In this document: positions 22,299 through 31,703 of the stretch, one piece after another
How positions within the stretch are numbered: position 1 is the stretch's first letter
Layout of the letters: every line of letters begins with the position of its first letter
Assembly (NCBI GenBank): GCA_905235415.1
Contig: CAJOKX010000032.1
Location: 1 to 37,412 of the forward strand
Reading direction: 5' to 3'
DNA: 37,412 bases
Origin: an uncultured Lachnospiraceae bacterium
GTDB lineage: Bacteria > Bacillota > Clostridia > Lachnospirales > Lachnospiraceae
Translations under genes and position numbers: made by a program
The notes under the pieces: generated by a model
What the model saw: only the letters and a program-made list of their open reading frames with translations
The model's database searches: none
Told to the model about the DNA's origin: nothing

Positions 22299-25200
22299 TT
22301 ACTTTGCAGCTGCCTTTTTCTTCTTCTTCCAGCGGATCAGGACGAGCGCCAGCAGGAGGATGATCACCGCCGCTGCTGCTGCGTCTGCTCCGTAGAAGAG
22401 CTTCTGCATGTTGGTCAGGCCGCCTTCGGTCTGCTCGTTGATGGTGTAGTATCCGCTGTTGCCGACCGTGTACAGGATGTTCTTGCTGGCCTGGCGCATC
22501 GCAAGGAGTGCGGTCGCGCTCTGATCGGACAGGACGTTCGTCTCCGCCCCGTTGAATCCGAGCATCAGGTCGTTTCCGTTGCGGATGCAGTGATCGGTGA
22601 TCATGTATCCGTAGGAACCGTCATAGTCGGTCTCGACCATGCCGACATATCCCCACTCGCCGCGCAGGACGTTGTTCAGCAGATTGCTGTTCGCGCAGGA
22701 GGGCTCTGTGCCGATCCAGTTGAAGGAGGACATGGTCGCAAGGGCCGTTCCCTCGTAGTTCTTGACTGCCAGCTCAAACGGCTTGAGGTAGATCTCGCGG
22801 ATGGTCTGCTCCGGCGCGTAGGTCAGCAGGAAGGAGCAGCGGTTGGTCTCCTGGTCGTTCAGGGCGAAATGCTTGATGTAGGGATAGACGCCCTTCGTGG
22901 AGGCACCGTTGATCTCATTGGCCGCAAACAGGCCTGCAAGGACACTGTCCTCGGAGTAGTACTCGAAGTTGCGTCCCGCAAATGCGCTGCGGTGCATGTT
23001 CATGGCCGGGCCGTACCAGCCGTAGTTGTTGGCGTCGGCGTATTCCTGTCCCATGGAGGTTCCGATCTCATAGGCGACATCCTTGCTCCAGGTCTGTGCC
23101 ATCAGCACTTCTGACGGATACGCGCTTCCATAGGCGCCGGTAATGAAGTTGCTCAGGCCTGCAGGTCCGTCACAGTCAGAGGTTCCGACCTTTCCGACGG
23201 AATCCACGGCAACGGTCTGCCAGCCGCCGACGTTGATCAGGGATGCCATCTCGTCGAAACTCATCTGGTCGAGCAGCTGATCCCACATCGGATCGTCATA
23301 ATCCTTGCCGGTCAGATCCGCCAGCTTCAGGCCGTTCTTCTCACCCGTCTTGGGCATCTCATCTGCATCATTGTTATATTTCGTTCCGTCGTAGGTGCCC
23401 CAGGAATACTCTTCGATCTTCGCGCGGGTCGCATCGTCCATCTCAGAATCGGCATCCTCCAGAACGCGTCCGCAGGTCTGCGCATAGTTGGCAAACGCAC
23501 CGGCGCGGGAAAGGACTTCGAAGTCTCCTCTTGCATAGTCCTGGAACTGGTTCGTGGCAACCGTCTTGTCGCTCTCGCGGCCGTCCTTGCTGTAGTCCAC
23601 ATCCTCTGCAACCGTGAAGGTCTCTTCCGCCAGGACGGTGTGGGAATCGGAGCGCACGGAGATCGTATAGTCACCCGCTTCCAGGATGTATCCGCCGCCG
23701 TCGATCCGGACGCCTTCGGAGTCGTAAGATGCAAGGTCTTCCTTCTTCAGTTCAAAATGAATCGTCTCAGACTCTCCTGCCTTCAGGGAGCCGGTCTTAC
23801 CGAAGTCGATCAGGTTGACGGATGCTTTCTCGATGCCGCCGTCGGCGTAAGGCGGAGTGAAATAAACCTCCACAACCTCTCTGCCTTCCGTATCGCCGGT
23901 GTTGGTGACGGTCACGTCGAAGGATACGGTCTTGTCATCGTCTGCAAAGTTCTCAATCTTCTGCTCAAAGGTTGTGTAGCTCAGGCCGTATCCGAACGGG
24001 TACTGCACTTCATCCTCATAGGTGATCGCACCATCGTCGGATGCAGTCTCATAGTACTTGTAGCCGACATAGATGCCTTCCACATAGTTTGCGAAAGCGA
24101 TGTTGCCTTCATAAGCGCCGTCCGCCGCCGCGATCGCCTGCTTCAGGTCGTCCACATTGGTAAATGCATGATTGCCGATGTTGTTGATATACGGCGTGTT
24201 CATCAGGTCCTTCACAAAGGTATCGACCGTACGGCCGGAAGGATTGACTGCGCCGCTCATGATCTCGCCCAGTGCCGAAAAGCCGGTGATGCCTGCGCCC
24301 GGAGCCAGGAGAACCGCTTTGATCTGCTCGTATTCATCCACCCAGCCAAGCTCCATGGCGTTGTTGGCGTTGATGATGACGATGACATCGTCGAACTCGG
24401 AGCAGACCTTCTCAATCAGGTTCTCTTCCGTGACGGACAGTTCCAGATAGGACTCGCCCTCTTCAAAATCGTCATAGGCGCCGTTGTTGGTGTAGGACGC
24501 CTGCATGTAGTTGTAGTTGGAAGGCGCCGCAGACACCTGCGCTGCCGGATTGTAAGTGCCGTTGATCACGGAATACATGTCCATGGGAAGGTCGGCGCCC
24601 TCTCCGCCGGAACGTCCGATCACGACCACTGCTGTGTCGGAGAACTCCTTCGTCGCCCCGATCAGGTCATCATTGTAGACGCTCACGGGCGGTTCCGGAA
24701 TGGTCCAGTCCTGGGACGCCATCGCGATCGTCGGACGCTCCGCCCGGTATTCGCGGTACATGGCGCTCAGGCCGTCGTTGGTTTCAAAGCCTGCATTCTT
24801 CAGGGACTGCAGAATGCTGACAGCGGTTGAAGAATCGGAGGATCCTGAACCGGTGCCGCCATAGAGCGGATTGGTGGAAGCCCACCCGAATACATTCAGC
24901 TTCTTTGTATCTGTCAGCGGAAGAAGACCGTCGTTCTTGAGCAGGACGATGCCCTCTTCACCGACCTTCTGCACGGTTTGGCGGCTCTGCTCAACCGTTT
25001 CCTCAGAAAGCTCCACTTTGGATGCATTCAGGTATCCGGCCACGTTGTTGTACATGGGGCCGAAGCAGACCGCGTTGACGATGCCGACCAGCGCGGCCAG
25101 GCCGCCCAGTCCGGCGATCCAGCGGATTACATGTCTGTTTCCCTTTTTGGCAAAATGCGCCAGAATCATTACGACAATGACTGCAATAACGATTGCGATC

Positions 25201-25310
25201 GCTGCCCAGATATACCCTGAAAGCATCGTCAGGTATGAGAGCAGGTCCGCCTCACTGACGCCCATCGGTGCAACGATCGGATAGATCAGCGAGCTTAAGA
25301 ATTGTGTCAT
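22299..25310 (-). CDS. Membrane-anchored GH3 glycosidase with permuted domain order
   Basis: 1003 residues from MTQFLSSLIY (GGAGGGG 5 nt upstream). Two helices near residues 33-53 and 68-90 and one at the C-terminus (AAAAAVIILLLALVLIRW, then KKKKK) anchor both ends. The alpha/beta sandwich domain comes first (VQKVGEEGIVLLKNDGLLPL, NVFGWASTNP), then a fibronectin-III-like domain (VVEVYFTPPY). The catalytic TIM-barrel follows (SDCDGPAGLSN, AGRNFEYYSEDS, IKHFALND). The likely nucleophile is Asp895 in VETDYDGSY. Some rumen GH3 beta-glucosidases are known with this reversed order. Last gene of the GH3 operon; exposed site implies use of oligosaccharides at the cell surface. Confidence 0.9.
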   Translation of the reverse strand: MTQFLSSLIYPIVAPMGVSEADLLSYLTMLSGYIWAAIAIVIAVIVVMILAHFAKKGNRHVIRWIAGLGGLAALVGIVNAVCFGPMYNNVAGYLNASKVELSEETVEQSRQTVQKVGEEGIVLLKNDGLLPLTDTKKLNVFGWASTNPLYGGTGSGSSDSSTAVSILQSLKNAGFETNDGLSAMYREYRAERPTIAMASQDWTIPEPPVSVYNDDLIGATKEFSDTAVVVIGRSGGEGADLPMDMYSVINGTYNPAAQVSAAPSNYNYMQASYTNNGAYDDFEEGESYLELSVTEENLIEKVCSEFDDVIVIINANNAMELGWVDEYEQIKAVLLAPGAGITGFSALGEIMSGAVNPSGRTVDTFVKDLMNTPYINNIGNHAFTNVDDLKQAIAAADGAYEGNIAFANYVEGIYVGYKYYETASDDGAITYEDEVQYPFGYGLSYTTFEQKIENFADDDKTVSFDVTVTNTGDTEGREVVEVYFTPPYADGGIEKASVNLIDFGKTGSLKAGESETIHFELKKEDLASYDSEGVRIDGGGYILEAGDYTISVRSDSHTVLAEETFTVAEDVDYSKDGRESDKTVATNQFQDYARGDFEVLSRAGAFANYAQTCGRVLEDADSEMDDATRAKIEEYSWGTYDGTKYNNDADEMPKTGEKNGLKLADLTGKDYDDPMWDQLLDQMSFDEMASLINVGGWQTVAVDSVGKVGTSDCDGPAGLSNFITGAYGSAYPSEVLMAQTWSKDVAYEIGTSMGQEYADANNYGWYGPAMNMHRSAFAGRNFEYYSEDSVLAGLFAANEINGASTKGVYPYIKHFALNDQETNRCSFLLTYAPEQTIREIYLKPFELAVKNYEGTALATMSSFNWIGTEPSCANSNLLNNVLRGEWGYVGMVETDYDGSYGYMITDHCIRNGNDLMLGFNGAETNVLSDQSATALLAMRQASKNILYTVGNSGYYTINEQTEGGLTNMQKLFYGADAAAAAVIILLLALVLIRWKKKKKAAAK

Positions 25311-25340
25311 TTCTACCCCTCCTGGTTTGTGCAATGGATC

Positions 25341-25406
25341 CGGTCCGTCTGATGCCGGACCGTTTCCGTCTTCCGGTTCGACGCAGGACCCGTGCGCGGG
25401 TCCTGC
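25341..25406 (-). promoter_or_regulatory. Intercistronic hairpins between two GH3 genes
   Basis: GCAGGACCCG / CGGGTCCTGC (25383-25406) is a perfect 10-bp stem with a TGCG loop; GGTCCG / CGGACC (25345-25365 region) is a second, smaller one. Neither has a T-run, so mRNA processing or differential stability fits better than termination. Confidence 0.5.
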
Positions 25407-25443
25407 GCATTCTCAGATTTCATCAGCGTGTGCGCGCCTTCAC

Positions 25444-28400
25444 TTATTCCGCTTCGGTCTGCACGTCTGCATTTTCTTCAGCTTCGGTCTCAACGCCCTC
25501 CGCCTCGGTCTGTGCATCTGCGCTTTCCGCCGCCTCATATACCTTCAGGCTGTCGCCGAAGTCATAGGAGCTCACCTTCGTCAGCGGCGCTGCCGTGTAC
25601 TTGTCGGTACGCGCATCGTCAATGACGCCGGACCAGTTCAGTCCGAATGCGAAGTCATAGGTGCTGCCGTCCGCATCCTGATAGCACTCCATGTCTCTCG
25701 GAACGTCGGATACCTGTGCTTCCACCGCATCCATGGAGGATGGCTGCTGGAATACAAGCAGTCCATTCGGCTCATATTCGCCGAGGATGATCTGCGCGAC
25801 CGCATCGGTCTTCTGCGCGTTGTAGGAAACCAGGATCACGTCGCAGAGCGGTTCCACATCGGTCCAGACCATGCCGCGTTCCATGGAAACGGACGCGATC
25901 ACCGGAACGTCTTTGGAGACGGACTCTGCATACTGCAGAGCCTCCAGATGGCCGTAGTTGGGATCTGCCGGAGCGGTGACGCCCTTGTAGGAGCGGTTTT
26001 CCTTCTCGCCGTCGACAATGTTGCCGGACAGGGACGGATCCGCTGCATTTTCTGCGGTGTACTCTGCATACTGCAGGGACGCCGGATAGTACACTTCCTC
26101 GCCCTCAGGCTCGGTGGGCGGTCCGAACGCCGCGGTCAGGTAAGAGGAATAGGAAGCGCTGTAGGCGCCGGTCATTCCGACCAGGATATAGTCGCAGTCC
26201 TGAATCTCCTCTTCACTTGCACGTGTCAGGTCGTCTTTGGTGTAGACGGGATTGCCGTCTGCATCCGGCTCTCCGGTCGGATCGCCGAGGGTATCGGTGA
26301 CAACCTCGAAGTACTGTCCGAGCGTGTCAAGATCCATTCCCGGCTGCCAGCTCGGCGTACCCGGATTGATGCCGAACATCCAGTTGGCAGTGAAGCCGGT
26401 GCTGTACACATACGGTACATAGACCTTCGGTTTTCCGCCCTGCGCCTCTTCGGCTTCTGTTTCTGCTCCCGTGGAGGCTTCCGCAGATGCGCTGCCTGCC
26501 GCCCGGATGGTTCCGTCGTTCTTGAGCATGACCACGGACTGTTTCTGGGTCTCCAGCCCGTACGCGTTCGCGGATTCGCTCGCGATGATCTGGTCTGCAT
26601 ACGCGGAATCGTTGTACGGCTGGTCGAACATATTCAGCCGCATCATCAGGACGATGTAGTTGCCCGCTGCTTTGGAGAGGATCTCATCCGCCTTCTCCTG
26701 TCCGACCTTTTCAACCAGGATGTTGTAGCCTTCGGTGATGTTCTCGAGGTTGCCGTATCCGCCCAGGACATTCACGCCGCGCTCAAATCCGAGTGCGATA
26801 CGCTCCGGCTCACTCATTTCCTCGGTGCCCCACAGGCCGCCGGTCTTTTCTCCGAGTCCGCCGAATACGCCCCAGTCGGTGATCTTCAGGCTGTCAAATC
26901 CATATTCGTCAAGAAGGCTGTACATGAACGGGTTGTATGCGCCTGCATATTCGCCGCCGTAGGTATTTCCGTCCTTGTCGACGTTGATGGCGTACTCTGT
27001 CATCAGTCCGGAGGATCCGGTCTTGCCGGGCAGGTTGAACACGCCGTCGAAATACGTGATCAGATGGGCTTCCAGGTTCTCACCCGGGAAGATTGCATAG
27101 CGTCCCGCGTAGGTGTGGTCGTCGCGTCCGCCCTCGGTGGAGCCTGCGCCGCCGTAATGCTTGGTGAAGCAGTAGACGGATTCATCTCCCCAGCCAAGGT
27201 CTTCGCCGTCCTCGCCGTAGGTGGACTGCATGGCGTTGACGTAGGCGGTGGCGATATCCAGCGTCAGCTGCGGATCCTCGCCGTAGGTTCCGCCCGCGCG
27301 GCTCATGATGGGAGACGCGATATCGACCTGCGGTCCGAGCAGGGCGGTGACGCCGGCTGCGCGGTACTGCTTCGCGGTCTCATTGCCGATCTCTGCCGCC
27401 AGCTCCGAATCCATGGTGGAAGCGAGCGACAGGCACTCGATCAGTCCGGAGATATTCGCCGGGTCGATGGAGATCATGGCCGGAATGCCGTAGTAGCTGC
27501 TCTCGGCTGCCTCCTGGATGGCGTTGGTCCACTTCGCGTGCGCTGCGCCGCCGTTGCTGATGGCGCGGCTGACGCCGCCGCGGCCGCCATTTGCCAGATA
27601 GATGGCAGAGGCGTGATCTTCCGGAAGACGCTCTGTTGTGAAGTCGCCGTCCCAGCCGCCGTGCGCGAGGATCACCGCCCTCTCTGCGCCCTGCATCTGC
27701 GAGACCAGGTCTTCGGCACGCTCTTCATCGGTCTTTCTCCAGTCTTCATAGACATCCAGAGATCCGTTCTGGTTCAGGTCCTTGAACGCATATCCGTCTT
27801 CTTCAATCACCTTGACGCCGGATACGCTGGACATGCCGAGCGTCTCTCCGTCTTCGTTCTCGATCTTTACCCAGCCGTCATCGGTCACTGTGACCGTATA
27901 TTTCGCGTCCGGTCCGGGTTCCGGAATATACTCTGCGGTTTCGGCTTTTACAGCCGCCTCTGTCTGCGCCTGCGCTTCTCCGCCGCCCGCACTCTTGTAC
28001 GGATCGGAGGTATCCCCGCCGCCTGCGCTCTTGTACGGATCGGAGCTCTCTCCGCCGCCCGCGCTCTTGTACGGGTCGGACGTATCTCCGCCGCCCGCGC
28101 TCTTGTACGGATCAGAGGTGTCCCCGCCCGCATTCTTGTACGGATCAGAGGTGTCCCCGCCCGCATTCTTGTACGGATCAGACGTATCCGCGGAAGCATC
28201 CTTATACGGATCGGACGTGTCGGAAGATGCATCCGACGATGCCGCCTGCGATGCGCCTCCGCCTGCTTTCGGCTCTTCCGTCAGGATCAGTTTGTATCTT
28301 GCGTCTGTTTCGGTTTCCGGCGCTCCATCCGCTGTCTGCGCGCCGTCCCCGCTCCCTGACTCCTTGCTTCCGCAGCCGGTCAGCATACCGGCGGCAAGCG

Positions 28401-28449
28401 CAATGACAAGAGCGGAAGATATTGCTTTCCTTGCATATTTGTTATGCAT
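25444..28449 (-). CDS. GH3 glycosidase lipoprotein with repetitive linker
   Basis: 1001 residues. A lipoprotein signal ends at LTGC (Cys26). Residues 79-158 hold seven SDPYK units in a Gly/Ser/Asp linker, then an EF-hand-like calcium loop (DLNQNGSLDVYEDW, near 230). The catalytic barrel comes first in the usual order, with nucleophile Asp in LKITDWG, and the sandwich domain later (QKQSVVMLKNDGTIRA). The extreme C-terminus is low-complexity Glu/Ala. GGAGGAGAGGC precedes ATG. Surface display is predicted, so it probably trims external oligosaccharides. The motif HYGG replaces the usual KHF of other GH3 members, so substrate preference may differ. Confidence 0.88.
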   Translation of the reverse strand: MHNKYARKAISSALVIALAAGMLTGCGSKESGSGDGAQTADGAPETETDARYKLILTEEPKAGGGASQAASSDASSDTSDPYKDASADTSDPYKNAGGDTSDPYKNAGGDTSDPYKSAGGGDTSDPYKSAGGGESSDPYKSAGGGDTSDPYKSAGGGEAQAQTEAAVKAETAEYIPEPGPDAKYTVTVTDDGWVKIENEDGETLGMSSVSGVKVIEEDGYAFKDLNQNGSLDVYEDWRKTDEERAEDLVSQMQGAERAVILAHGGWDGDFTTERLPEDHASAIYLANGGRGGVSRAISNGGAAHAKWTNAIQEAAESSYYGIPAMISIDPANISGLIECLSLASTMDSELAAEIGNETAKQYRAAGVTALLGPQVDIASPIMSRAGGTYGEDPQLTLDIATAYVNAMQSTYGEDGEDLGWGDESVYCFTKHYGGAGSTEGGRDDHTYAGRYAIFPGENLEAHLITYFDGVFNLPGKTGSSGLMTEYAINVDKDGNTYGGEYAGAYNPFMYSLLDEYGFDSLKITDWGVFGGLGEKTGGLWGTEEMSEPERIALGFERGVNVLGGYGNLENITEGYNILVEKVGQEKADEILSKAAGNYIVLMMRLNMFDQPYNDSAYADQIIASESANAYGLETQKQSVVMLKNDGTIRAAGSASAEASTGAETEAEEAQGGKPKVYVPYVYSTGFTANWMFGINPGTPSWQPGMDLDTLGQYFEVVTDTLGDPTGEPDADGNPVYTKDDLTRASEEEIQDCDYILVGMTGAYSASYSSYLTAAFGPPTEPEGEEVYYPASLQYAEYTAENAADPSLSGNIVDGEKENRSYKGVTAPADPNYGHLEALQYAESVSKDVPVIASVSMERGMVWTDVEPLCDVILVSYNAQKTDAVAQIILGEYEPNGLLVFQQPSSMDAVEAQVSDVPRDMECYQDADGSTYDFAFGLNWSGVIDDARTDKYTAAPLTKVSSYDFGDSLKVYEAAESADAQTEAEGVETEAEENADVQTEAE
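27976..28221 (-). repeat. Minisatellite encoding SDPYK linker units
   Basis: 33-36 bp units encode (D/E)(T/S)SDPYK(S/N)AGGG seven times in the GH3 lipoprotein. Neighbouring units are nearly identical in DNA, so copy number probably varies. Confidence 0.88.
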
Positions 28450-28497
28450 GCCTCTCCTCCTTGTGCATGAACATGAACAGGCTGCCTGTGCACGGCT

Positions 28498-29058
28498 TCA
28501 TTTCTTCTTCCCGAATCCTTCCGAGAAGATGGTCTTGTCGATCGCGAAGATGATGACCATGGATACGCCGCCCGTCACTACAGTAGTTACAATATTGCGG
28601 ATCCCGTCCGGAACGCTGAACGCTGCCGTAACCGGATTCCAGATGCAGGTAAACAGGTTCATGATGAAGAACACGCCCAGGGCGCCGGCAAAATGGCACA
28701 GGATCTGCGGGAGCACCGGTCCCTTGCTGCGGAACGTCACATTCCGCTGCAGCGGGAAGTTGATGCATTCGCCGATGATGATGGACGTGAAGTTCGCGAG
28801 CGTAAACGCGAGTCCTCCGTCCTCCAGACTGTTGCCGATGACTGCCAGCGTGAGCGGCACTCCGAACATCTTTACCTTGATCCCGGGCCACGCCCAGGCC
28901 ACATCCCCCACAATTCCGTGGAAGAACTGCGGAAGGAAGGTCAGAAGTCCCCATTTCAGGAAGGTGACTACATAACTGAAGACCAGGAAGAGCCCTCCCT
29001 CACGGACCCATTTGGCCGCGCCGGGATGTTTTTCAGTAAATTTCGTCCAGAATGACAT
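28498..29058 (-). CDS. GtrA-like membrane protein
   Basis: 186 residues with four main helices. NFPLQRNVTFRSKG near residues 101-114 is the loop motif conserved in GtrA/DPMS flippase proteins, which move polyprenyl-phosphate sugars across the membrane. GGAGG lies 9 nt before ATG. It sits between the cytoplasmic-type GH3 gene and the lipoprotein GH3 gene, gaps being 61 and 48 bp, so it is almost certainly in the operon. A role in glycan decoration or uptake alongside the GH3 enzymes is inference. Confidence 0.85.
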   Translation of the reverse strand: MSFWTKFTEKHPGAAKWVREGGLFLVFSYVVTFLKWGLLTFLPQFFHGIVGDVAWAWPGIKVKMFGVPLTLAVIGNSLEDGGLAFTLANFTSIIIGECINFPLQRNVTFRSKGPVLPQILCHFAGALGVFFIMNLFTCIWNPVTAAFSVPDGIRNIVTTVVTGGVSMVIIFAIDKTIFSEGFGKKK

Positions 29059-29119
29059 GTTTGCTATCCTCCGTTCTGCTTGCTCCCCTCAGCGCAAGTG
29101 CGCCTTTGCGAAGCTTATG

Positions 29120-31552
29120 TTAAGTCTGTTCTTCCAGCCGCTTTTCATACGCCTTGTTGAGCTTCTTGTTTCTGAAGAAACCGCTGATCACAGCGCCCAG
29201 GCCGCTGAAGAAATGTCCGTTCACGATCTTTACGATCCCGTCCACCATATCCTTCGATACCGCGCCGCCGCTCATCTTGGCGATCGCTCTGAACGGCATG
29301 TTGTAAATGAACAGGATATTCAGATCCGGAATCCCTTTCGCATCCGCCTTCTTTTTCTTTTTGTCCAGAATCCTGAAGACAAACCTTGCAAGATGGCTGC
29401 GGGCGTTCTTCATCTGGCAGATCGCGTCATTTTCCGTAAGGACGCTGCCCCACCTGCCGTCCGGGATGTCGTGTCCCAGAAGCAGCCGGAATTCTTCGTC
29501 TCCGACCTGGAGGATCTTTCCGCTGTAGTAAGAGGGCATCTTCGCCGCGTCATACGGCACGGGCGCGCCGGTGCCTTCCACGTCGAAGGACTGCTGCAGA
29601 CGGATGTCGGAAACGCTCGCGCCGACCATAATGCTGTAGCTTCCGCCCTCGACCTCCCACTGATTCGTCTTCACATTGAAATAACGGAAGGTATACGCAT
29701 CAAACGGGATCATCACCTGCGTGCTCTGCCCTGCGTTCAGGAACACCTTCACAAATCCCTTCAGTTCCTTTTTCGGACGGAAGACCTTTGCGCCCGGAAG
29801 TCCCACGTAGAGCTGGACGACTTCCGCGCCGTCCACAGTGCCCGTGTTCTGAACGGTCAGGGTAACGCCCTTCTGGGAAACACGCAGATTGCTGTATGCA
29901 AATGTGGTGTAGGACAGTCCGAATCCGAACGGATATTTCACCGCCACGCCAGCCGTGTCGTAATAGCGGTATCCGATGAACGGTCCCTCGCGGTGTTCCG
30001 TGTTGCGCTCGGCTGCCGGATAATAGTGAATGACCGGATTCTCTTCGAAGACCACCGGATACGTCTCGGCAAGCTTTCCGGACGGATTGATCTTTCCGGT
30101 CAGCAGGTCCATGATGGCGCCCGCCCCGGCCTGTCCGGTCAGGTAGCCGTGCAGGATTCCCTGCAGATGTCCGTCCCACGGCATCTCAATGGGAGAGCCG
30201 GCGCTCAGGATGCCTACGATGTTCTCGTTGACAGCGCGCATGGCGGCCAGCACGTCCACCATGTTCTGCGGAATCCGCAGATGGCTGCGGTCCAGTCCTT
30301 CCGATTCACTCATTTCATTGAGTCCGAAGAAATACAGCACCACGTCGGCTGCGGCGGCAAGGCTCACGGCCTCCCGAAGGAGCGTCTCATCCGCGGATCC
30401 GTCCCGCATATAGCCTCTGGATATGCCCGCGACATCCAGGTCCTCCGCATATGCGGGAAGGATGTTTTCGATCGTATCCAGGAAGGTATTGTTGACAGCG
30501 GATGAACCGGCGCCCTGGTAGCGGGGCTGATATGCAAAATCACCGATCACCGCCACCCGGGTTCCTTTTTTCAGCGGCAGGATGCCGCCCGCGTTCTTCA
30601 GCAGGACGGCGCACTGTGCGGCAGCCCTGCGCGCGGCGGCGTGATGCGCCTCCTTGTCAAACTCTGCAGACCCTTTCTGCTTCGTCTTCGCGGTTTCCAG
30701 GACGGCGTCCAGCAGCGTATCCACGCGCGCGTTGATATCGTCCATGGACAGACGGCCGTCCTGCACGGCCTCGATCAGCTGCCTTGCCGAATCCAGGCCC
30801 GGCGCAGGCATCTCCAGCTCCGAACCTGCCTTCACGCCGGCTACGTGATCGTTGGATCCGCCCCAGTCGGTGACCACCATGCCGTCATATCCCCACTCGC
30901 CGCGGAGGATATCCTTCAGCAGATGCGCATTCTCATTGGTATAGGTCCCGTTGACCTCGTTGTAGCTGGTCATCAGCGCCTTCACGCCGCTCTCCCGGAC
31001 CGCGATCTCAAACTGGGTCAGGTAGATCTCCCTGAGCGTCCGCTCATCCACCACGGCGTTGACCGCCATGCGGCGCTCTTCCTGGGAGTTGACCGCAAAA
31101 TGCTTTGCGCAGGCCCGTACGCCCTGGGACTGGACGCCGCGGATGTATCCGGCCGCCATGCGCCCGGCCTGAATGGGATCCTCCGAATAGTACTCAAAAT
31201 TCCTTCCGCACAGAGGACTGCGCTTCATGTTCATCCCCGGTCCGAGCAGGATCTGTACGTCTTCCGTTCTCGCTTCCTCTCCGAGCATCCTGCCGATCTC
31301 TTCGGCAACCTGCGGATCCCAGCTGTTGGCAACGGTCGCGGCAGACGGCACACAGGTGGCCGGAAGAGACGGATTGATTCCCAGATGGTCGCCGGCGCCT
31401 GCCTGTCTGCGCACCCCGCTCGGTCCGTCGGACAGGTACATCTCCGGAATATGAAGTCTCTTCACGCCCCTGGTCTGCCACTCCCCTTTTCCGCCAAGGA
31501 GGGCCGCTTTCTCTTCCAGCGTCAGTTTGTCAATCAGTGCCTGATGCTTCAT
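29120..31552 (-). CDS. GH3 beta-glucosidase-type enzyme, cytoplasmic
   Basis: 810 residues from MKHQALIDKLTLEEKAALLG; AAGGAGG is four nt upstream, and the track's first 109 codons lie in the leader. No signal peptide. The order is the usual one: catalytic barrel (SDGPSGVRRQ, GRNFEYYSEDP 117-127, KHF 150-152, nucleophile Asp229 in VVTDWGG), sandwich domain (CAVLLKNAGGILPLKKGT, VIGDFAYQPRYQGAGSS), FnIII-like domain (VVQLYVGLPGAKV). A further C-terminal part of about 120 residues (SYYSGKILQVGDEE onward) is not part of the core fold. First gene of the GH3 operon. Confidence 0.93.
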   Translation of the reverse strand: MKHQALIDKLTLEEKAALLGGKGEWQTRGVKRLHIPEMYLSDGPSGVRRQAGAGDHLGINPSLPATCVPSAATVANSWDPQVAEEIGRMLGEEARTEDVQILLGPGMNMKRSPLCGRNFEYYSEDPIQAGRMAAGYIRGVQSQGVRACAKHFAVNSQEERRMAVNAVVDERTLREIYLTQFEIAVRESGVKALMTSYNEVNGTYTNENAHLLKDILRGEWGYDGMVVTDWGGSNDHVAGVKAGSELEMPAPGLDSARQLIEAVQDGRLSMDDINARVDTLLDAVLETAKTKQKGSAEFDKEAHHAAARRAAAQCAVLLKNAGGILPLKKGTRVAVIGDFAYQPRYQGAGSSAVNNTFLDTIENILPAYAEDLDVAGISRGYMRDGSADETLLREAVSLAAAADVVLYFFGLNEMSESEGLDRSHLRIPQNMVDVLAAMRAVNENIVGILSAGSPIEMPWDGHLQGILHGYLTGQAGAGAIMDLLTGKINPSGKLAETYPVVFEENPVIHYYPAAERNTEHREGPFIGYRYYDTAGVAVKYPFGFGLSYTTFAYSNLRVSQKGVTLTVQNTGTVDGAEVVQLYVGLPGAKVFRPKKELKGFVKVFLNAGQSTQVMIPFDAYTFRYFNVKTNQWEVEGGSYSIMVGASVSDIRLQQSFDVEGTGAPVPYDAAKMPSYYSGKILQVGDEEFRLLLGHDIPDGRWGSVLTENDAICQMKNARSHLARFVFRILDKKKKKADAKGIPDLNILFIYNMPFRAIAKMSGGAVSKDMVDGIVKIVNGHFFSGLGAVISGFFRNKKLNKAYEKRLEEQT

Positions 31553-31634
31553 GAATCCTCCTTTCTGAACAGTCCGCGCATGCACTGCGGCAGCTGCATG
31601 CACAAAAACGTCGGGTATTCTGTTTTCCTTATAC

Positions 31635-31660
31635 AAAAAAAGGACGCCTCCCGGCGTCCT
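31635..31660 (-). terminator. Terminator after the histidine kinase gene
   Basis: AGGACGCC / GGCGTCCT (31641-31660), an 8-bp stem with a TCCC loop, is followed on the minus strand by TTTTTT. It separates the two-component genes from the GH3 operon, whose promoter must then lie in 31553-31634. Confidence 0.85.
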
Positions 31661-31703
31661 CTGGCACAAACTGTATCTAAAACGGCACAAACTGCATCCT
31701 GCT

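Noticed and set aside
25327-28359. 1010-aa plus-strand ORF
   Set aside because: It is the exact antisense of the GH3 lipoprotein gene, has no ribosome site and no recognisable motif; long antisense frames are common with this codon use.
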